DNA of 64,000 bases from Hyalangium ruber (lineage in GTDB: Bacteria > Myxococcota > Myxococcia > Myxococcales > Myxococcaceae): positions 85,461-149,460 of the forward strand of contig NZ_JAXIVS010000020.1 in NCBI RefSeq assembly GCF_034259325.1. Direction: 5' to 3'. The position numbers and the translations under genes are program-made. The notes beneath the pieces were generated by a model that was not told the DNA's origin, ran no database searches, and saw nothing but the letters and a program-made list of their open reading frames with translations. This document shows, in pieces, positions 54,771 through 62,493 of the stretch. Positions within the stretch are counted from its first letter, which is position 1. Each line of letters begins with the position of its first letter.

Positions 54771-55529
54771 TCACGGCGAGCCGCGCCCGCCGATCTCCGG
54801 GAAGCGCTCGTAAGCCCGCTTGAGCGCGTCCAAGTGGGCGGGGTTGTCGAGGTCAAGCGGCGCATCGGTAAGCTGCACTACCCACCCGCCCGACTCCGTG
54901 CGACGCGCTCGTGAGAGCAACTCGGCGTCGCGGGCCGGATCCGGGAATCCGATGGCCTTCGCAGCAGCGGCCGACCAGTAGTTGAGCCACCCGAGACGAT
55001 GCGGAATCTCCGGTGAGCGGATCTTCTCTGGAAGCTTGAGCGCTGGCAGTCCCCGGGGAGGGCGCGGAGGCCCTTCCAACGTGGGACTCGTTTGCTCTGC
55101 GATCGCCACACCCGCGTCGAACGGCGTCGCGTGCCCCCAGAACGCGAGAGCGAATTCCCCTATGGCTGCCAGCACATCCGCTGCCGCCGCGATACTCGCC
55201 GTGTCGAGTGGCAGGCTCGCATGAACCTCGAAGTGCGGCACACCGTCTGCTGCAAGACCAAGAGGGTTCTCCGACCCGCCAAGAGTCACCAAGCGATCGT
55301 CGTCATCGTTGCAGAGAAAGAAAAAACCGCCGTTTGTCTTGTCTGTTGCTAGCCCCTGATCGCGGTTGGGCAATGGGATGAGGTCTTCCTTTTCAGAAGT
55401 TGTCCACGCCAGCCGCAGCTCAGGAAGCGCACGCTCCATTCCTTGAGCGATGGCAAGAGGGCGTTTCTCGTCGCCCACGAGCGTCGGCGCATAGACACTG
55501 ATAGCAATTTCGTTGCGCACAAGCACCAC
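54771..55529 (-). CDS. Probable immunity protein (DUF5953-like)
   Basis: About 252 residues read from GTG 55529, one base after the toxin stop; a TTG at 55550 would overlap it. It begins VVLVRNEIAISVYAPTLVGD and includes GGFFFLCNDDDDRLVTLGG and ALAFWGHATPFDAG. I recognise it, from memory and without a search, as the myxobacterial family DUF5953 that sits downstream of DUF6310 lipoproteins. The tight coupling after a predicted exported toxin is the classic order for a cognate immunity gene. It is cytoplasmic by lack of a signal. Confidence 0.65.
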   Translation of the reverse strand: MVLVRNEIAISVYAPTLVGDEKRPLAIAQGMERALPELRLAWTTSEKEDLIPLPNRDQGLATDKTNGGFFFLCNDDDDRLVTLGGSENPLGLAADGVPHFEVHASLPLDTASIAAAADVLAAIGEFALAFWGHATPFDAGVAIAEQTSPTLEGPPRPPRGLPALKLPEKIRSPEIPHRLGWLNYWSAAAAKAIGFPDPARDAELLSRARRTESGGWVVQLTDAPLDLDNPAHLDALKRAYERFPEIGGRGSP

Positions 55530-55530
55530 G

Positions 55531-56451
55531 TTAGCACCAATCCATGACAACGACCGTGAGGTTCGGTTCCAAGCTCTGTAGTAGCGCTTTGTGCTCTGCG
55601 CTCATGACGCCAACGACGAAGTTATAGCCACATTCCTTGGCGAGTTTGGCTTCTTCTCTGATCTGCGGCAATTTCACTTCGACAAGGAATTTCCGGGAGC
55701 GGGGCGATTGGTGGCCAAGGTTGTAGGTCTTAACCTCCCACAGCGTGCGCGTAGCGAGCACCAGCGCATCGAAGCTCTTAACTGTGCTCTTGCCTCTAAT
55801 AAGCACATTCAGACCGGGGAAGTCGTTGCCTGGAACCTTGTTGGCACACTCGTTATGCGGCTCGTTTCCTCCACGAGGAGGTCCTGGGATAGGCCTGCAC
55901 TCAGAGCGCTCCGAGGGATCGGAGGATACGGGTGGGAGCCAGTCCCTGCCCAACCCTTCCGGCTTGGGCTCTCTGTTCGCCACGGGTTCCTGCTCACTGG
56001 ATGGTTGTGGCTGAGCCTTGGGCTTTGCACGCTCACGGGATGCGTTCCGTTCATAAGCATTGATCCCCTCTTGGATAACAACCGCCACCACTATGGTGCC
56101 AATTACAATTACTGCTCCAGTGACGACGACTGGCGACGCAAACAGGCACAGCCCGACGCCCCCCAGAGTCGCGGCAGCCGCAGGCGCAGAAGCTACTGCG
56201 CATCTCCCCGTGACATCCTGAAACCTGACTCTGTCGTGATCGAGCGCGCTAAAGCACCTCTCCGCCAGGACAGGCCATTCGTTGGAGGCTTCTCGCAGCA
56301 CGCAATGCCCACCATCTGTCCAGGGGTACTGCGCCGCCCGCTGAAGGTTGGCGAATCTCAGATTCGGGTCCTCCCGCTCCGCAGGGCTCGGATTCGTCGT
56401 TGCGCAAGCCGAGAGAGCGATCAGGAGCGCGATGCATGTGCGGTGAAGCAT
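55531..56451 (-). CDS. Lipoprotein toxin, nuclease-like (DUF6310-like)
   Basis: A 306-residue predicted lipoprotein from ATG 56451: RTCIALLIALSACATT with lipobox LSAC. Residues about 95-140 contain a hydrophobic Gly/Val-rich helix (VVTGAVIVIGTIVVAVVIQEG) that may insert in membranes. The C-terminal 110 residues have the PD-(D/E)XK-like pattern VKSFDALVLATRTLWEVKTYNL (Asp, then Glu-x-Lys), a nuclease fold. A lipidated front end with a C-terminal nuclease is the plan of the SitA outer-membrane-exchange toxins of myxobacteria. The immunity gene follows at once. Base composition is lower in GC than the flanking chromosome. Confidence 0.7.
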   Translation of the reverse strand: MLHRTCIALLIALSACATTNPSPAEREDPNLRFANLQRAAQYPWTDGGHCVLREASNEWPVLAERCFSALDHDRVRFQDVTGRCAVASAPAAAATLGGVGLCLFASPVVVTGAVIVIGTIVVAVVIQEGINAYERNASRERAKPKAQPQPSSEQEPVANREPKPEGLGRDWLPPVSSDPSERSECRPIPGPPRGGNEPHNECANKVPGNDFPGLNVLIRGKSTVKSFDALVLATRTLWEVKTYNLGHQSPRSRKFLVEVKLPQIREEAKLAKECGYNFVVGVMSAEHKALLQSLEPNLTVVVMDWC

Positions 56452-56779
56452 GATGCTGACCTTATGGAAAGGGTGCTGTCGGCCACGCTCGACAGCGAGT
56501 GCGCGCGGAGCGCTCACGATTTTCGCAGCCCCCGCCTTGGACCACCAGAGTCAGCGGTACACCTTGCCGCCCCATAGGAACGCGCCCCCGACGAGAGGCG
56601 CACACTGTAGGCCGCGACGTGCCCCGTCGGCAGCAGGTACGCGACGAGCAGCTCGTTTTCCCGCCCGCCCGGGCGCCCCTTCATCCAGTCGGGCTCCAGC
56701 GAGCGGCCCCGCGCCGACCGCAATCGCCCGGCAGTTCCCCTCGCGACCGCCCACCACCCGTCATCACGCCGTGAAAGTG
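56452..56779 (-). pseudogene. Possible coding remnant upstream of the toxin
   Basis: On the minus strand a frame reads GRENELLVAYLLPTGHVAAYSVRLSSGA and then, in another frame, FLWGGKVYR before a stop. The two pieces would join after a frameshift, which suggests the end of a decayed gene of unknown family. Nothing else is seen in these 330 bp; the toxin promoter must lie here. Confidence 0.3.
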
Positions 56780-56898
56780 TGGAGGCGGCGGGAATCGAAC
56801 CCGCAACAAGGCGGAAGCAAAACCCCACGCAGGTCGCGCTGTTACCGGCTAACGCCTTGATCTCTCAGTGGATCGTTCCTCCGCTCCGTCCCGTCTCG
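56780..56898 (-). repeat. tRNA/tmRNA-like 3' end and flank, copy 2
   Basis: Same structure as copy 1: T arm with loop TTCGATT, CGCCTCCA end and the CAAGGCG/CGCCTTG pair. It has no terminator after it. Just upstream on the minus strand is a small tandem repeat of CCCGTCTCGT (about three units, 56890-56915 on the plus strand) and then the group II intron. Confidence 0.5.
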
Positions 56899-56929
56899 TC
56901 CCGTCTCGTCCCGTTCTCATCCCCGCTGG

Positions 56930-57720
56930 AGGGGTAGAGTCGACGGGAGGCGCGGTGCCGCTCGGGTTCGTCGGCGCCTACTGCGAAGGTCCGCTCTCGC
57001 TCGCCTTCTCGCCGAGTCTCACCCACGGCCCGTTTCCTCCACGCCGCTCATCGAACCGGACGTGCAGATTTCCTGCATCCGGCTCTCGGACAGGTCTCAC
57101 GCGACGCGTGTCGGCGCGGAGATGCTCGCGGCTCTTTCTGCGCGCACCTCCTGGCTCCGCCTTGGCCTTCGCGTCCAGCTTCCCTCGGAGATCTTCGAGC
57201 TTTGTAAGGGTTGTAGGCTCACGCCAATCTCCCGCTGCGTTCTCTCCTTGCGAAGCATCCTGAACCAGGGCTCCTTCCCTCCACGGTCGTTACCCGCTTC
57301 CTCGGTACTACGAGCCCCTCCGACTCCTGGTCCTCGCTACACTCCTTGGGTGTGTTCGGGTTGCCATCCCGCTGGACCAGGTCTCCCGTGTTGCGCACCT
57401 CACCGTGTGCTCACATGCCGCGCCCCACTACCCCGGTGGAACATCCAGCGATGCTTCGTCGACCTTCTCGCTGGACACATGGCCTTCCCTGTATGTGCGC
57501 CAGGTCGGCTCCCACGACTGCCCTTTCGGGGCCTGCTCGGGCTTCACTCACGTTGCGGCCTGCGAACTCGCTCGACCTCCTTTCGAGGCCTTCTGTCTCT
57601 GGGCTTCGAGTCCGAGGGTCACCCCTCATCCCCGCCAGATAGCTACCGAGGGGGTCGACTTCCTCCTCGGGCGGGACTTCCACCCGCGGGTCAGATGCAC
57701 CTTTCACGGCGCACGCACAC
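56930..57720 (-). mobile_element. Group II intron without a reverse-transcriptase ORF
   Basis: The minus strand begins at 57720 with GTGTGCGTGCGCC (consensus GUGYG) after the exon target ending CCCCCA. Domain V is clear at 57085-57053: outer stem GAGCCGG/CCGGTTC with the AGC triad, inner stem ATGCAG/CTGCA and the two-base CG bulge. Downstream comes TCGACTCTACCCC, often seen at the 3' end of such elements. The distance from 5' end to domain V is only about 640 nt, so there is no room for a reverse transcriptase; any mobility would need a protein in trans. The exact 3' end is uncertain. Confidence 0.7.
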
Positions 57721-57735
57721 TGGGGGCACATGCAG
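57721..57735 (-). other. 5' exon target (intron-binding site) of the group II intron
   Basis: CTGCATGTGCCCCCA immediately precedes the intron and is shared with the truncated copy, while the DNA beyond it differs. This is what is expected of the IBS sequence recognised on insertion. Confidence 0.55.
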
Positions 57736-58200
57736 TGCCCTTCCCGCGTAACCGCCTGCGCGTCCAGGTGAACCCGTAGGCCCGTGGAACCGGGTAGGCG
57801 TCAAGGTTCGCCTGCGGGACTCGTGGCGCGCTCCCCGCGTCCAGGCGGGCCTGCTGGGCGCGTGGGCTGCGCGAGCGTCGGACAGGGGAAGTTAGGCCGG
57901 TGGAGTGCTCCCGCGCCTAGGGTGGGTCTGCTCATAGGCCGGTAGTGCATGCGTCAGACAGGGGAAGTTGGGCGCACTCCACGCGGTCCGGCTTGCAAGG
58001 GCACGAGGAGTGTGCCGCGTGGCCGACGCTGGCACGTGCTCTCTTGGTTCTGCTGGTTCCTGCTGAGGGAGCGGCAAACACCACGTCTTGTACCCCCAGC
58101 ACCTGTGTCCGACTGAGGGCTGCGCCGCGCTTGACACCGAACCCCGAGCGTGCATCTGCCGCAGTGTATGCACCAGTAGAACAGACGTGGGGATACCAAT
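57736..58200. other. Non-coding or decayed stretch with a short direct repeat
   Basis: No convincing gene. A 15-base block GACAGGGGAAGTT with similar flanks (GCGTCGGACAGG..., GCGTCAGACAGG...) occurs at about 57871 and 57950, 79 bp apart. Open frames across it lack ribosome sites. Confidence 0.35.
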
Positions 58201-58201
58201 T

Positions 58202-58224
58202 CGTGCGACCTGTCAGGTCGCACG
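58202..58224. repeat. Perfect 11-bp inverted repeat
   Basis: Arms CGTGCGACCTG and CAGGTCGCACG around a single T. The palindrome could be an operator or, as RNA, a very stable hairpin; a poor T tract follows, so a terminator is not convincing. Confidence 0.6.
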
Positions 58225-58358
58225 CTCATTTCAGACCGCATAGGAAATGAAGACCTGTATGCAAAAAACGCAAGAAACTGCCGTAGAGCGCATTGCGCAG
58301 ACTGCGTTCTGCGACTGACGACGTAGCAGGTTGGGTATCGCGAAGCCTCCACCGTTGA

Positions 58359-58595
58359 TTGCTTTCGGCGGGGGGAACCTCTAAAAACAGAAATCGAAAT
58401 GGGCAACGGAGGAGCGAAGCCCAGGAAAGGAACAAGAAGGGACGGCCGTGTAGGGGCTGCCTCGATTTGGCTAATCTCTTTGACGGGCACTGCCCGAAAA
58501 ACATCAAGCCGGCCCACGGGAAATGGGTTCCCGTGGACCGGCCTGAACGACGGGTTGGTACGCACTGTCCGCCGTACTCGTGGGCGACGAGTTAG
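58359..58595 (+). CDS. Possible small Cys-rich protein, 78 aa
   Basis: A TTG-started frame that contains GRPCRGCLDLANLFDGHCP, HGKWVPVDRPERRVG and THCPPY: two CxxC/HC pairs that could hold zinc. The N-terminal half is basic. Against it are the lack of a ribosome site and a strong hairpin (58508-58542) inside the frame. It may be a phage-type small protein or chance. Confidence 0.25.
   Translation: MLSAGGTSKNRNRNGQRRSEAQERNKKGRPCRGCLDLANLFDGHCPKNIKPAHGKWVPVDRPERRVGTHCPPYSWATS
58508..58542. repeat. Long inverted repeat (13 pairs, one mismatch)
   Basis: Left arm GCCGG-C-CCACGGGA and right arm TCCCGTGG-A-CCGGC around a 7-base loop (AATGGGT). This is a stable RNA hairpin between the palindrome at 58202 and the small peptide gene; it may be part of a structured RNA leader. 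Confidence 0.6.
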
Positions 58596-58730
58596 GACAC
58601 TGTTGCGTATCGCGCCTCCCGCCGTCAACCCGTTTGGGCCTGTCTGCCCCGCCGGAGAGGGTGCCTCCGTGCGTTGTTGTTTCTTAATGGCCCCTTCTGG
58701 GCTGTGTACGCACACAGGAGACCCACAACA

Positions 58731-58841
58731 GTGGACGACGACCATAAGAGTAGAAGGCTTCATGAGTGGTTCCGCAGCATCTGTGCGCTGCTGAGCCTAG
58801 CTGTAAACGTGTATCGGCTGGTAAAGGACCTGCACTTCTAG
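58731..58841 (+). CDS. Small hydrophobic peptide, 36 aa
   Basis: GTG 58731 follows a ribosome site (CAGGAG at 58714-58719). The product is a 36-residue peptide: an acidic/basic head (MDDDHKSRRLHEWFR), then a hydrophobic stretch SICALLSLAVNVYRLV and a short polar tail. A membrane-active peptide of this size, with a terminator 30 bp downstream and structured RNA upstream, has the look of a type I toxin or a phage holin-like gene. No homologue is recalled. Confidence 0.45.
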   Translation: MDDDHKSRRLHEWFRSICALLSLAVNVYRLVKDLHF

Positions 58842-58870
58842 TTCCTTCCACCGGCACGACGATGTGAGGA

Positions 58871-58915
58871 GAGAGCCCGGCCGCCGCCGCATAGGGTGGC
58901 CGGGCTTCTCTTTCT
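58871..58915 (+). terminator. Intrinsic terminator
   Basis: Stem GCCCGGCC (58875-58882) with GGCCGGGC (58898-58905), extended by GAGA/TCTC, followed by TTTCT. It ends the transcript of the 36-residue peptide. Confidence 0.75.
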
Positions 58916-59385
58916 GGAGAACAAGCACCCCGCGTAGGCTCGGTGTGGGGACCGGCACGATACCTTTCGCCACATGCCTCTGACCGACCTGACCTCGCGG
59001 GATGCAGTCCCCTCAAGCGGGGGCAGAGCCGGAGTCGGAAGCGGCGAGCCCGCCGCCTGAGACAGCGGCGGGAGCGGAACCGAAGAAGGAGCGGACGCCG
59101 CGACGGTCGGACAGGGAGGGCGCGCTGTAGAGCCCTTGCACCTCCAGGCTCGTCTCCTGGGCCCGTGGAACCCTCGCTCGTAGGCAAGGGGGAAGTTGGG
59201 CTCAGCAGAAGTCCAACGCGGGCGCGCACGTCACCGGCCCAGCATGCCCGCCTCGACGCGGGCATGCTCGGGGGCTCCTCCCTTCCGGTCCTCACCAACA
59301 CTAAGCGTCTTTCTGTTCTGCCCATGCCCGCCTGTTCGGCTTATGCTCTGTGGCACGACGTCCAGCAACCTAGCGGGGTAGCCTC
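58916..59385. other. 470-bp stretch upstream of the defence-like cassette
   Basis: It holds an 11-bp perfect inverted repeat (AGCATGCCCGC / GCGGGCATGCT, 59241-59268) that may be an operator or terminator and a -10-like TATGCT near 59341. A 42-codon frame at 59002-59130 encodes a Pro/Glu/Ala-rich tail-like peptide without a ribosome site; I do not accept it as a gene. The promoter of the cassette should be here. Confidence 0.4.
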
Positions 59386-60432
59386 ATGCCGGTTTCAAGC
59401 ATCTGCTTCTTCAACAACAAGGGAGGGGTCGGGAAGACCACTCTGGCCTGCAATGTGGCATCCTACATTGCTCAACAAAAAAACAGGAAAGTGTTGGTTG
59501 TAGACGCCGACCCACAGTGCAATGCCACGCAACTTGTTCTTCCCGAAGGAATCACAGTGCCCCTGTACAGCCAAGGCATTGCTGGGATCAACAGCCTGCG
59601 AGACGTTCTTAGCCCAATCAGCGCAGGCGATGCTTCACTGGTGCCGCCATTTGTGCCCGCGCCCCCTGAAACTAACCGATTCGGGATATCCATTTTGCCA
59701 GGGCATCCCTCTGTCGCTCTACTTGAAGACAAGCTAAGCCAGAGTTGGACCGAATTTGTGGGCGGCGGACTAGGAGGAGCGCGCGTCAGCAACTGGAATA
59801 CGCAGTTCCTGCAACATGTGTCGTCGCAGTACGATATCATCATCTACGACGTAGGCCCAAGCCTTGGGGCACTAAACCGGTCGGTGCTAATTGGAGTGGA
59901 TTTCTTTGTTGCCCCTATGGGGTGCGACATCTTTAGCCTGATAGGCATCGACAACATCGCAAACTGGATCGAACGCTGGCACAGGCAGTACGACCAATCA
60001 TACTCAATGACGCTCGAAAACGAGAAGGAAAACCTGCTCAAGTATCAGGTAAAGACATCTTCGGCAAAAATGAGCCGGTTTCTTGGGTATACTGTCCAGC
60101 AGTACATCACGAAGACCATACGTGCTGAGCGCCGCCCCACAGCCGCATACGAAGCGATCATGCAGGAAATTCCGAAGCGGATCGAGAACAAACTGGGAAG
60201 CGTGACTGCAAAGCCACTCTCCAGCGAGAGGCTGCGACTCGGCGACGTCCCGCACATGTTCAGCTTGGTGCCTCTCGCTCAGACGGCGCATGCACCGATT
60301 TATGGCCTGACACGGAACGATGGCCTCTCGGGCGGCCAATTCAGTCAACACGAGGAGTACAAGACCTTCATCGCGCAACTCTCCGATTCACTCCTGCACA
60401 ACCTGACCGACGCCCAAGGAGTTTCCGCTTGA
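59386..60432 (+). CDS. ParA/MinD-like ATPase
   Basis: A 348-residue Walker-type ATPase. The deviant Walker A FFNNKGGVGKTTLACNVASYI begins at residue 8, followed by VLVVDADPQCNATQLV and the Walker B-like DIIIYDVGPSLG. The second half has extra regions not usual in plasmid ParA (for example NIANWIERWHRQYDQ). In isolation it would be a partition ATPase, but no ParB or centromere is seen and it overlaps the SIR2 gene, so a regulatory or sensor role in a defence cassette is more likely. GC content is well below that of the chromosome. Confidence 0.8.
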   Translation: MPVSSICFFNNKGGVGKTTLACNVASYIAQQKNRKVLVVDADPQCNATQLVLPEGITVPLYSQGIAGINSLRDVLSPISAGDASLVPPFVPAPPETNRFGISILPGHPSVALLEDKLSQSWTEFVGGGLGGARVSNWNTQFLQHVSSQYDIIIYDVGPSLGALNRSVLIGVDFFVAPMGCDIFSLIGIDNIANWIERWHRQYDQSYSMTLENEKENLLKYQVKTSSAKMSRFLGYTVQQYITKTIRAERRPTAAYEAIMQEIPKRIENKLGSVTAKPLSSERLRLGDVPHMFSLVPLAQTAHAPIYGLTRNDGLSGGQFSQHEEYKTFIAQLSDSLLHNLTDAQGVSA

Positions 60433-61301
60433 TTTCCTGGCCCATCGATCTCGTCGAGGACATAGCACGCCGCCGAACGGTTCTGTTCTTGGGAGCAGGA
60501 GTGTCAAAGAATTCCGTCAATGACAAGGGAGAGCGTCCGAAGGACTGGAAAGAGTTTCTACTACACCTCGCGGCACAGTTGCCAGCAGGCCCGCAGCAAG
60601 ATGCAGTCAACTTGGCGATCTCCGAATCAGACCTGCTGACGGCATGCGACCTCGCGAAGCGCTACTTGAGGTCCGATGTATTCAAGAAAGTCGTTCTCGC
60701 AGAGTATTCAGACAAGCGATTTCAGCCGGCCCAAATACACGATGATATCGTCGCCCTCGACTCTCGATTTGTGGTAACCACAAACTTCGACAAGCTCTAC
60801 GAGAATCGAGCTAACCAGATCCAGCAGAACACCGTTATCGTAAAAAACTACTACGATACGGACGTTGCCGATGTCTTGAGACGGGACCAGCGCGTCGTAC
60901 TGAAGGTTCACGGAAGCATCGATTCCGTCGATCGTACGGTCTTCACAAGAAGCTCATACGCTCAGGCGCGAAACGCACATGGTGGCTTCTATCGGATGCT
61001 TGGCGCGCTCTTCCTCACGCACACCTTCATCTTTCTCGGAGCGTCGATGCGCGACCCAGACATTCAGCTCGTGCTTGAGGACCACGCCTACAAGTTCCCT
61101 GGAAGCAGGCCACACTACGTCGTCATGCCATCAGGATCTGTTTCTCAAGGAGTGCTCGAGATTATGGAGGAGAGCATGAACCTTCGACCAATTCTCTACG
61201 ATCCCACTGGGCATCATGCAGAATTGGCGGCATCCCTTAAGGCACTCCTCGCCCCAGTTGAAGACGAACGGGAGCGACTAACGAAGACATTGGACTGGTG
61301 A
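60429..61301 (+). CDS. SIR2-like domain protein (probable NADase)
   Basis: A 290-residue protein that starts at TTG 60429 inside the ParA-like stop codon. The SIR2 family motifs are VLFLGAGVSKNS, RFVVTTNFDKLYE, VLKVHGSIDS (His candidate) and HTFIFLGASMRDPDI. This is the SIR2_2-like branch that acts in bacterial anti-phage systems (Thoeris, DSR, short Argonaute partners) by destroying NAD. It has no additional sensor domain, so activation must come from a partner, perhaps the upstream ATPase. The zinc ribbon of classical deacetylase sirtuins is absent. Confidence 0.8.
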   Translation: MISWPIDLVEDIARRRTVLFLGAGVSKNSVNDKGERPKDWKEFLLHLAAQLPAGPQQDAVNLAISESDLLTACDLAKRYLRSDVFKKVVLAEYSDKRFQPAQIHDDIVALDSRFVVTTNFDKLYENRANQIQQNTVIVKNYYDTDVADVLRRDQRVVLKVHGSIDSVDRTVFTRSSYAQARNAHGGFYRMLGALFLTHTFIFLGASMRDPDIQLVLEDHAYKFPGSRPHYVVMPSGSVSQGVLEIMEESMNLRPILYDPTGHHAELAASLKALLAPVEDERERLTKTLDW

Positions 61302-61311
61302 GGCCGCCTCT

Positions 61312-62493
61312 GTGAGTTCTGCGTCGGCTAGAAAAGTTGAGAAGGCGCCTCGGCGATGGGGAGCGTCGGCAACTGGAGTTGAAAGCCGACTGCATCAACT
61401 TTCGCCATACATAGGTAAGCTGAAAAGCACCATTGCGGCGGATCTCATCGAGAGGTATTCGCTGCCCGGTGAACTGGTAGTCGATCCATTTTGTGGATCA
61501 GGAACAGTTCCACTAGAGTGCGTCGTCCGAGGTCGGAGGGTGATTGCATCAGACTCCAGTGATTACGCTGTGCTGCTTACGAAGGCGAAACTCTCCGCCC
61601 CTCCATCAGTTTCGGAGGCAATTCGTTTGATGGAGGCGCGGCTCGAAGCCTCAAAGATGAAGACCGTTGACCTTCGAAGCGTTCCTGCTTGGGTACGCCA
61701 GTTCTTTCATCCTCGAACGTTGAAAGAAGCGATCTCGTTCGCCAATACCTGCATCCACGAGAAGGACTGTTTTCTTCTCGCCTGCCTGCTGGGGATCTTG
61801 CATCACCAACGCCCTGGTTTCTTGTCGTACCCAAGCAGCCATCTTGTCCCTTATCTGCGCAATGAACTCTTTCCTCGCGCCAAGTTTCCTGACCTCTACG
61901 GATATCGTGACCTTCGATCACGACTAATAAAGAAGATGTCCCGCGCGCTCGCAATGCAAATGGCCAACCGAACGTTGGTCGTCGGCGAATCTACCGTGCT
62001 GCATCACCCAGTGGAACACCTGTCGCTTCAGCGGCAGGTGGACACAATCATTACCAGTCCACCATATATGAATGCGCTGGACTATCGGCGCGACAATCGG
62101 CTGCGCCTTTGGTTTCTTGATAGAAACATTACCGACTACGCGCCTGAACCAACCGATCGCAAGTCTGCGTTCGACGAAACGATCTCTGGATTTGCGCGAA
62201 ACGTGGTGTCCTTTCTTCGGCCTGGAGGCGCATGTGTTATGGTTATAGGCGACACGATAAGCCGAAAACGAATCAAGACTCACCCAGCCGAACGCGCAAT
62301 TGAAATACTGACAGGATTCGACCGAAAGCTCTCCGTTGAACGGGTCATTGAAGATCGAATTCCCGATGTTCGCCGTTCGCGCCGCGGTGCTCAAGCAATG
62401 AAAAAGGAACTCGTTGTTGTTCTTAGAAAGAAAGTAAAAACTGGTCGGAAAGAAAGTAAAAACTGGTCGCCAAACACTTCAACGTCACGCTAA
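61312..62493 (+). CDS. DNA methyltransferase (N4-cytosine/N6-adenine type)
   Basis: A 393-residue methyltransferase from GTG 61312, 10 bp after the SIR2 stop. The SAM motif is VVDPFCGSGTVPLE, followed later by the catalytic TSPPYMNALDYRR. FxGxG precedes the SPPY motif. A variable region between them (RQFFHPRTLKEAISFANT and onward) would recognise DNA. The last part is unusual: a 22-bp perfect tandem duplication (62426-62469) shifts the frame, so the present C-terminus VKTGRKESKNWS... differs from the ancestral one. It probably marks self DNA. No restriction nuclease is evident. Confidence 0.8.
   Translation: MSSASARKVEKAPRRWGASATGVESRLHQLSPYIGKLKSTIAADLIERYSLPGELVVDPFCGSGTVPLECVVRGRRVIASDSSDYAVLLTKAKLSAPPSVSEAIRLMEARLEASKMKTVDLRSVPAWVRQFFHPRTLKEAISFANTCIHEKDCFLLACLLGILHHQRPGFLSYPSSHLVPYLRNELFPRAKFPDLYGYRDLRSRLIKKMSRALAMQMANRTLVVGESTVLHHPVEHLSLQRQVDTIITSPPYMNALDYRRDNRLRLWFLDRNITDYAPEPTDRKSAFDETISGFARNVVSFLRPGGACVMVIGDTISRKRIKTHPAERAIEILTGFDRKLSVERVIEDRIPDVRRSRRGAQAMKKELVVVLRKKVKTGRKESKNWSPNTSTSR
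62426..62469 (+). repeat. 22-bp tandem duplication inside the methyltransferase gene
   Basis: Two adjacent identical 22-bp units (62426-62447 and 62448-62469), beginning GAAAGAAAGT. Because 22 is not a multiple of three, the second unit is read in another frame. With one unit the frame would continue to a TAA at about 62510 and give a different short tail. Confidence 0.85.

Noticed and set aside
54460..54813. Plus-strand frame encoding a GGGGNRTRRK-type peptide, and a similar one at 56450-56860
   Set aside because: Such peptides are typical false products of reading across the reverse strand of tRNA-like T arms.
54513..54900. Complete tmRNA (ssrA) gene on the minus strand
   Set aside because: Only the 3' end is recognisable; no 5' acceptor strand or tag reading frame is found within the expected 350-400 nt, where a protein gene lies instead.
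57062..57751. Plus-strand frame of 229 codons
   Set aside because: It is the antisense of the group II intron RNA; composition and lack of a ribosome site argue against a protein.
57954..58763. Minus-strand frame of 269 codons, and the thought of a retron msr-msd region
   Set aside because: No family resemblance or ribosome site for the frame; no reverse transcriptase next to it, so a retron is not supported.
59386..60432. Plasmid partition locus
   Set aside because: No parB gene, iterons or replication gene nearby; the ATPase is coupled to the SIR2 gene instead.
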